Part shown: one piece after another, positions 58,785 to 64,000 of the stretch
Layout of the letters: each line of letters begins with the position of its first letter
How positions within the stretch are numbered: position 1 is the first letter of the stretch
Source: Madurella fahalii
Taxonomy: Eukaryota > Ascomycota > Sordariomycetes > Sordariales
Length of the DNA: 64,000 nt
Assembly (NCBI GenBank): GCA_029876055.1
Contig: CM056874.1
Coordinates: forward strand, 7,440,001-7,504,000
Reading direction: 5' to 3'
Program-made: the position numbers and the translations under genes
Notes under the pieces: model-generated
What the model was told of the DNA's origin: nothing
What the model saw: the letters and a program-made list of their open reading frames with translations, nothing else
Databases searched by the model: none

Positions 58785-60940
58785 GTTCCCTTTGCCCAGG
58801 CGCCGAGAATCAGAGGGCCGCTCGGCGCCTTTCAGTTAATTGGGCCGAGGTTCCAGGGTTGTAAGCGCGTCGCTCTGCCGCACGTCGAATGCCGGCTCTA
58901 GAGCATCTTACTCATCGTCGGCCCAATCTCATTGAGCCGCTTCGTTGCATCACTACCAAGATCGTGGCCGGATGGTGGGAGGCGTCGGGCGGGAGGGTGG
59001 TGGACAAAACCGAACCGCTGGCGCGTGCGCATCAGGAGAGCACTCGCTGCATTCGTTCTGCGTGGGAATAGGCGGGGCTCGTCTGGGCCTTGTGGGGTTG
59101 GAGACAAGAGCCACGCAATCCCCGGATCTTCGGGGCGTGCCTGAGATGGCCCTGCCAAGAGCATGCTCCACTGCCCAGTTCCCATCCCGCACAACCGGAT
59201 CCTTGGTGCTGTTACCTTCACCAGTTCGGGCGCTTTGGGAGATGCTGCAGAGCAGCAAGATCGACAGCCGAAATCGTTGACGATGTGACAGTAGATCGAG
59301 CGTTGCCATCCGATGCCAAGGGCACCCCCACCAAACACCAACGAAGCAACAACAGCTCCCCGAACAACCGACGCGTGTTGCTTCTACTATGTACACTTTC
59401 AGTTCGGCTCCGAACACGTACCCGACGGGCGGCAAGCGAGCCTCACATCTGCATGCGCTCTCTGCTGCCGCTGATTGCCATTTAAGTTGCATCAACTCCA
59501 CCTCCCACAATTGCGTTCCACCCTGTCTAGGTGAACTGCGGTACAGTACATTCCAACCAAGTCATCTTTCTGCAGCGCCGTCGGACGCATGATTATGACA
59601 GCTTTTGTCTGTAAGACGCTATGGCCATGTTTCCACCGAGCCGGGCCCTGCGGCTTCTGGAAGCCTGTTGTCGGGATTTGTTTGCACCGTTTCTTTCCTC
59701 TTAGTCCGGACCATCACACACCGCGTGCTACAGAGAATACTGGAGGCGGTCGGAGTGCGAGGTTCCAGCGCAGCGGCTGAATAGACCCAGCGAGCGCCCC
59801 AACTGAGATATGACGTTCCAGACGTCTTGGAGATGCCAACTGTTGGGGAAGTCCGGTTGACCCACGAGCAATCAGTGAGGCAGCCCTGCCAGAGACCAGA
59901 CCAGTTCTTCCAAGCAGCACTTGAGCTGCCAGGCGTGAGCTTGTAAGTGACATCCCTGTCATAGCACAGTGAGGGCTCCGGAGATGGGCCGCACCAAGAC
60001 ACGGAGGTAGGGTAAGTAATAGAGAATAAATATGGTTGGAACAAGCGATATCAAATACCGTATATTAGCCTGGATGCCGTGCACAGTAGAATTATGGTTG
60101 TGCTCGGTCCCATCTACTGTATGGCAGCATCTCTTCTTTTCTTGGGAATCGACCGGGCTAGCTAACCGTGAATTTGCTCCCCTTGCAGGTGGCAGCGCGA
60201 GCGGCAGACCTTAACGTATGCGGGCTCCGGCAAACCAGAATAGGAACGATGTAGAACAGCCAACCAACGGCGTAAACGCCGGCACCACAAGAGCCCTTTC
60301 AAGGGATGTAGAATGACCATCGATAACTGGAAAAGCCATTCCGAAGGCTATGGAAGAGGGAACCTACTAGGGTATCCGTTTCTACCGAACCGGATGGCGC
60401 GCCGATGTGCTCGCCCGACCAACCCCGGTCGTCAACACAGGCCTTGGCACCGTTGAGCTCAAAGTTGGCCGGACATTTGATGAATTCTCTTGGTGACCTA
60501 GACACCACAGCAGACAGAGTCAGGGAAGCACCCCGGATATGAGTGGCATCGACCCCGGCTAGTTTAACTAGGTCCGGGAAAGCTATGCTTGGCTTCAATT
60601 ACACATCCTTGAATAGGATGCTCGTCCCCGCGACCGTGCGCTGAACTGTGCCGCAGTGAAGAAGCGTTCCCGGGCAGTCCTGCGCCAAGCTCTCAGCCAA
60701 GCCGTCAGAAAGGACCTTGCGCTTTGCTTCCATTTCAGCGGACCTTAAAGTCTCGCGGATTTGTGTAGTAGTCCGAAAGATGAATCTACGGAGGCACATC
60801 TCTGCCAGCCGGTAGAGTTGACTATATGAGTGCGGAGTCCCTGAATCCTCCATGCGCATTCAACACATCAGCTGTTTTATCCAGGTCTTCCCGTTCTCTT
60901 CGTGAATAGGAACCCCCTGAAACCCGCTGCCACCTCCATA
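58785..60940. other. Divergent intergenic region upstream of the transcription factor and MFS genes
   Basis: About 2.2 kb between two divergent genes. Minus-strand frames at 59619-60044 (141 codons, Trp/Cys/Ser-rich), 60299-60598 and 60599-60859 have some protein-like character, but I recognise no family and could not link them by good splice sites. They may be remnants of a lost gene. Otherwise it is promoter sequence. Confidence 0.45.
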
Positions 60941-62971
60941 ATGACCGGAGACAGCATTGCCTCGTCTCTAGACGCAAACCATGAGGTTGAGCGGGTCGAA
61001 AAGGCTCGCAAGAGAACCTTGGGGAATGTCCGCCTGCGTCATCACGAAACGGGTGAAATCATCCTGATTCCAACCCCATCATCGGATCCAAACGATCCGC
61101 TGAACTGGTGCGCCTCCTGTTGGACGCTGTCCAGGTGGAGCTAGCTAATCAATGTCAGGCCACAATGGTACAAATACTACATGGCGACGGGTTCGTATGA
61201 CAGCCCCAGGACGGGGACAATATCCAGGACTGACAGAAACGAATAGTCATCTGCGTTGCCATGATGATGTGCAACTTCCTTGCCGCAGGTCCGTCCATCG
61301 CCATGGTCAGCATCACCATGGAATTCTTTCCGGGCGCTCATCCAGGGAGGAACCCCCGTCTCTTCGGTATGTCGGTGGCCAAGGTCGCCTACTTCTTCAC
61401 GACGACGGCCCTTCTGCAGGGTGTAGGTAATTTCATCTGGGTCCCCATAGCAAACAAGTACGGACGGCGGTCGACCTACGTGTTTAGCTATGTGATATAT
61501 TTCGTAAGTCGACATGGCTTGAAATGCAAGGCCGAGACTTGACGAATGTTACCAGGCCACGGCCCTCTGGCTCAGTTTCGAACACTCCTACGGTGCGTTC
61601 CTTGCCGGCCGCATCCTTATGGGCTTTGGAGCAGGCGCCGCTGAGACAGTTGGTATGTCGCCTTTGCAACCCTTTCCACGAAGCTGAGACTCAACCGGTC
61701 CTTGTGTAGCGCCCATCACGATTGCCGACATCTTTTTCCTTCATGAGCGTGGCACCGTCATGGCATTCTACAGTTCTTTCCTGGCCGTTGGCGCGGCCAT
61801 TGGACTAGTGATCTCAGGGTCGGGCCGTCCCCAAGTTGAGCGCTTACGGAAACGGAAGACTAACCAACGCCCCTTCGCACTCGCAGCTTAATCACCATCA
61901 ATCATCACTGGAGAGTCATCTTTCTGGTCGCCTCCGCCTTGATCGGTCTCGTCCTACTAGTCGCCTTCTTCGCCTTCCCCGAGACAGCCTATATTCGGGA
62001 GGCCCCAAGAAGCGATGATGAATCCTCGGCACCTGAACCGTTATCCTCCTCTGAAAAAGCCGCCGCGGTGAGCAGCACCCGCGCCTCTGACGTTGAGCAA
62101 ACCTCGCGCCCGGTGCCCGCCAAGATGACGTACCTACAGTCCCTCAAAATCTTCCACAAGACGCTCACAAACGAAAACCTCTTCAAGCTCGTCGTCCGCC
62201 CCTTCGGGCTGATCTGCCTTCCTCCGGTACTGTGGGCCGCTCTGGTCGAGGCGGCAACAATCGGCTTCCTCGTCGCCATGACGTCCAACGTCGAGGTCGC
62301 GTTCGAGGCCACCTACCACTTCAAGTCATGGCAGGTCGGGCTGTGCTTCATCTCGGCCGTCATAGGGTCTCTGATAGGCATCCCCGCTGGCGGCAAGTTC
62401 GGGGACCAGGTGGCCGACTGGTTCACGCAGCGCAACGGGGGGATCCGTGACCCGGAGATGCGCTTGCCGGCCATGATTCCGTGCCTGATCACGGCGCCGC
62501 TTGGGCTCATCTTGTTCGGCGTCGGGATTGAACACAAGCTGCACTGGATTTGCTCGACCATCGGGATTGGGCTGTGTACGTTTGCCCCTATTTTTTCTTC
62601 CCCTCTCTTTTCTTTATGGAACAATACATTAACTCCGTGTAAACTTGATAGTAAACTTTGCCATTGTCCAAGGCACCAACGTCGCTCTCGTTTACGTCAT
62701 CGACGCTTACCGCCCCGTTGCGGGCGAGATAACACTCACTGTGATGGGTTTCAAGTCGCTCTTTGGCTTCCTCCTCTCCTTTTACACTAATACTTGGGTC
62801 GCGCAGTCGGGCTACCAGAACGCCTACGGAACTATGGCCGCCATCTCGGCCGCCGTGCTCCTGGGTTGGATTCCCCTGTACTTCTGGGGCAAGAAGATCC
62901 GCCACGTCACCTGGCAGTGGCCTGTTATTTCTTATATTCACTGGAGCGATGACCGCGAGGTGGGGGAATGA
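60941..62971 (+). CDS. Major facilitator superfamily transporter (DHA1-type)
   Basis: Exons are 60941-61107, 61161-61192, 61247-61503, 61556-61652, 61710-61818, 61887-62575 and 62652-62971, giving 556 residues. All splice phases close. Markers: SSDPNDPLNWPQWYKYY before helix 1, common in fungal DHA1 exporters; NKYGRRSTYVFSYVIYF as the loop 2-3 motif; GRILMGFGAGAAETVAPITIADIFF; HHWRVIFLV; a ~100-residue central cytosolic loop rich in Ser/Glu; then six more helices ending near WIPLYFWGKK. Such carriers export drugs or metabolites or import small organics; the substrate is unknown. It diverges from the zinc-finger regulator 2.2 kb away, but no sequence evidence links them. The second exon is only 32 nt. 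Confidence 0.92.
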
Positions 62972-63327
62972 TTCGCCGCTTGTTTGCGATTTTAGGATCC
63001 TCCGGGTTATATGTTGGGTTTTCCCGTTATGTTTCTCGATTCTAACGCTATACTATCCGAGGCCTACCGCAGTGAGTACGATAAAGCCTATGTTCATGCT
63101 CTCAAACAATATTCCATCATTCCACTTGCCTTGGGTTTACCTGCCTCTACCATAATTATCACAGTCTGGGAGGCAAAAACTCCTTCCCCTCCTGGGCCCC
63201 AAATGCTTATGTGACGTAAAAGGGTACAATGAGAACACTATGTAGCATGACGAGGTAGCATTTCAACGTAGGCAAATTTCTTGTTTCTCCCGTTTGGCTC
63301 GTCTAGAATCTCGAGATCGCCTTAGCC
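62972..63327. other. Convergent gap between the MFS gene and the secreted protein gene
   Basis: 3' flanks of two converging genes. Plus-strand frames here are continuations out of the MFS frame and carry no domain. Nothing else seen. Confidence 0.6.
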
Positions 63328-63920
63328 CTACGGCTCGCTGGTTCCCTGAAAGTCGACGGTTGTACTCGGTAGCCCGGCCTCCTCCTCGTCGAGCTGCACG
63401 TTCTTAGCCAGCTTTGTCCTCTGTGAGGCCAACTTCTCGGCAGTGTCCTTGCCCTGGGCGGCTTCGATTTGCAACGCCAGCACCTGAAGCTGCAGCTTGA
63501 GCACCTTATTCTTAATTTTGCCCCGCTGCAACGCCTGCCCCGCGGGGGTGTCCTTGCCCCCCGCGGCCTCGATAGCCTCGTTGAACCCGCCCGCCTTGGT
63601 TTCGGCGTTCTCGGCCGTCTTGCGCGCCGCCTTGATAATGGCCAGGTCTTCCTCGTCGACCGAAGCAAAGTCGGATTGGTCAATCTGGGGCTGCGGTGAG
63701 CAACTGGGACATGGATAGTGGTAAGAGTTTGCTGTGTGCATACGGGAAACTTGGCGTTGACCTCGGCGAAGGCGTTGCCGGCTACGCCATCAGAAACTTG
63801 GAAGTCTGAGTAATCTTGGACTGAGAGAACGCCTCTCCTAACCTTATGGTTGCCGTTGCTAGTTGGGAGGGCGAAGGAGGAGGCGAGGAGGGAAAAGATG
63901 ACTGCAGCCTTGAAATACAT
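63328..63920 (-). CDS. Small secreted protein with alpha-helical repeat region
   Basis: Exons on the minus strand are 63744-63920 and 63328-63690, giving 179 residues. The start MYFKAAVIFSLLASSFALPT is a clear signal peptide, followed by NHKVRRG, a possible Kex2-type KVRR processing site. The mature part is charged and mostly helical, with a coiled-coil-like stretch (IKNKVLKLQLQVLALQIEAA, then EKLASQRTKLAKNVQLDEEE). It has almost no cysteine after splicing. Splicing joins NAKFP to PQIDQSDFASVDEEDLAI in phase 0. It resembles uncharacterised fungal secreted proteins. A role at the cell surface or in interaction with other organisms is possible but unsupported. Confidence 0.8.
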
Positions 63921-64000
63921 CTTGGCTCGGGTCTAAGGGGCGTCGAGCGGTTCCAAAGGGGGAAACAAGAAGGGATGAAGCGAAAACAGCACAGCTGTTA

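Noticed and set aside
1..64000. tRNA, 5S rRNA and transposon ends
   Set aside because: I scanned the gaps for B-box-like GGTTCGAATCC motifs, long terminal repeats and terminal inverted repeats and found none convincing. A tRNAscan or RepeatMasker run could still find diverged copies.
1..64000. Secondary-metabolite cluster around the FAD monooxygenase, MFS transporter and regulator
   Set aside because: The monooxygenase is 22 kb or more from the regulator and transporter, with unrelated housekeeping genes between. No polyketide, peptide or terpene synthase is present.

Overview
The window is nuclear DNA of a filamentous ascomycete. I infer a Sordariomycete, possibly Sordariales/Chaetomiaceae. 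Genes are single transcription units on both strands with short spliceosomal introns (about 45-80 nt, GT...AG with a few GC...AG). There are no operons and no bacterial start signals. Intergenic gaps are 0.1-4 kb with simple-sequence tracts, and the proteins include Ran, polo kinase, Arp2/3, Atg10, GH47 and WSC-domain proteins. Exon boundaries below were placed by hand from splice consensus, reading-frame continuity and remembered family sequence; no alignment or search was run.

Layout. 1-4015: no gene recognised, then the promoter of a secreted copper radical oxidase carrying five WSC domains (4016-7587). 9.4-12.0 kb: Ran GTPase and the proteasome chaperone Nas2, both on the minus strand. 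13.1-16.5 kb: a Rho-GEF. 17.5-18.6 kb: an SBDS-N/Rtc3-like protein. 20.3-20.8 kb: a small four-helix membrane protein. 20.8-24.8 kb: four kilobases with no credible gene. 24.8-30.9 kb: a conserved-looking hypothetical, an OPA3-like protein, and divergently a polo-like kinase. 31.7-33.3 kb: an FAD monooxygenase. 34.4-35.9 kb: a hypothetical gene with two apparent frame breaks. 36.1-39.4 kb: ARPC1, U2B'' snRNP and Atg10 packed tightly. 40.9-45.2 kb: a GH47 mannosidase and a secreted alpha/beta hydrolase, the hydrolase lying between two diverged 65-bp direct repeats. 46.7-51.5 kb: an amino-acid permease and an NTF2-like protein. 53.4-54.0 kb: a small hypothetical. 55.1-58.8 kb: an 11-exon transcription factor with two C2H2 fingers plus a Zn2Cys6 cluster. 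60.9-64.0 kb: an MFS transporter and a small secreted protein.

Most genes are unrelated housekeeping functions: nuclear transport, proteasome assembly, cytokinesis, actin, splicing, autophagy and glycosylation. I see no biosynthetic cluster, CRISPR, intact transposon, rRNA or tRNA. The most unusual structures are the combined C2H2/Zn2Cys6 regulator with two 20-nt micro-exons and two GC-AG introns, the five-WSC oxidase, the repeat-flanked hydrolase, and the frame-broken gene at 34.4-35.9 kb.
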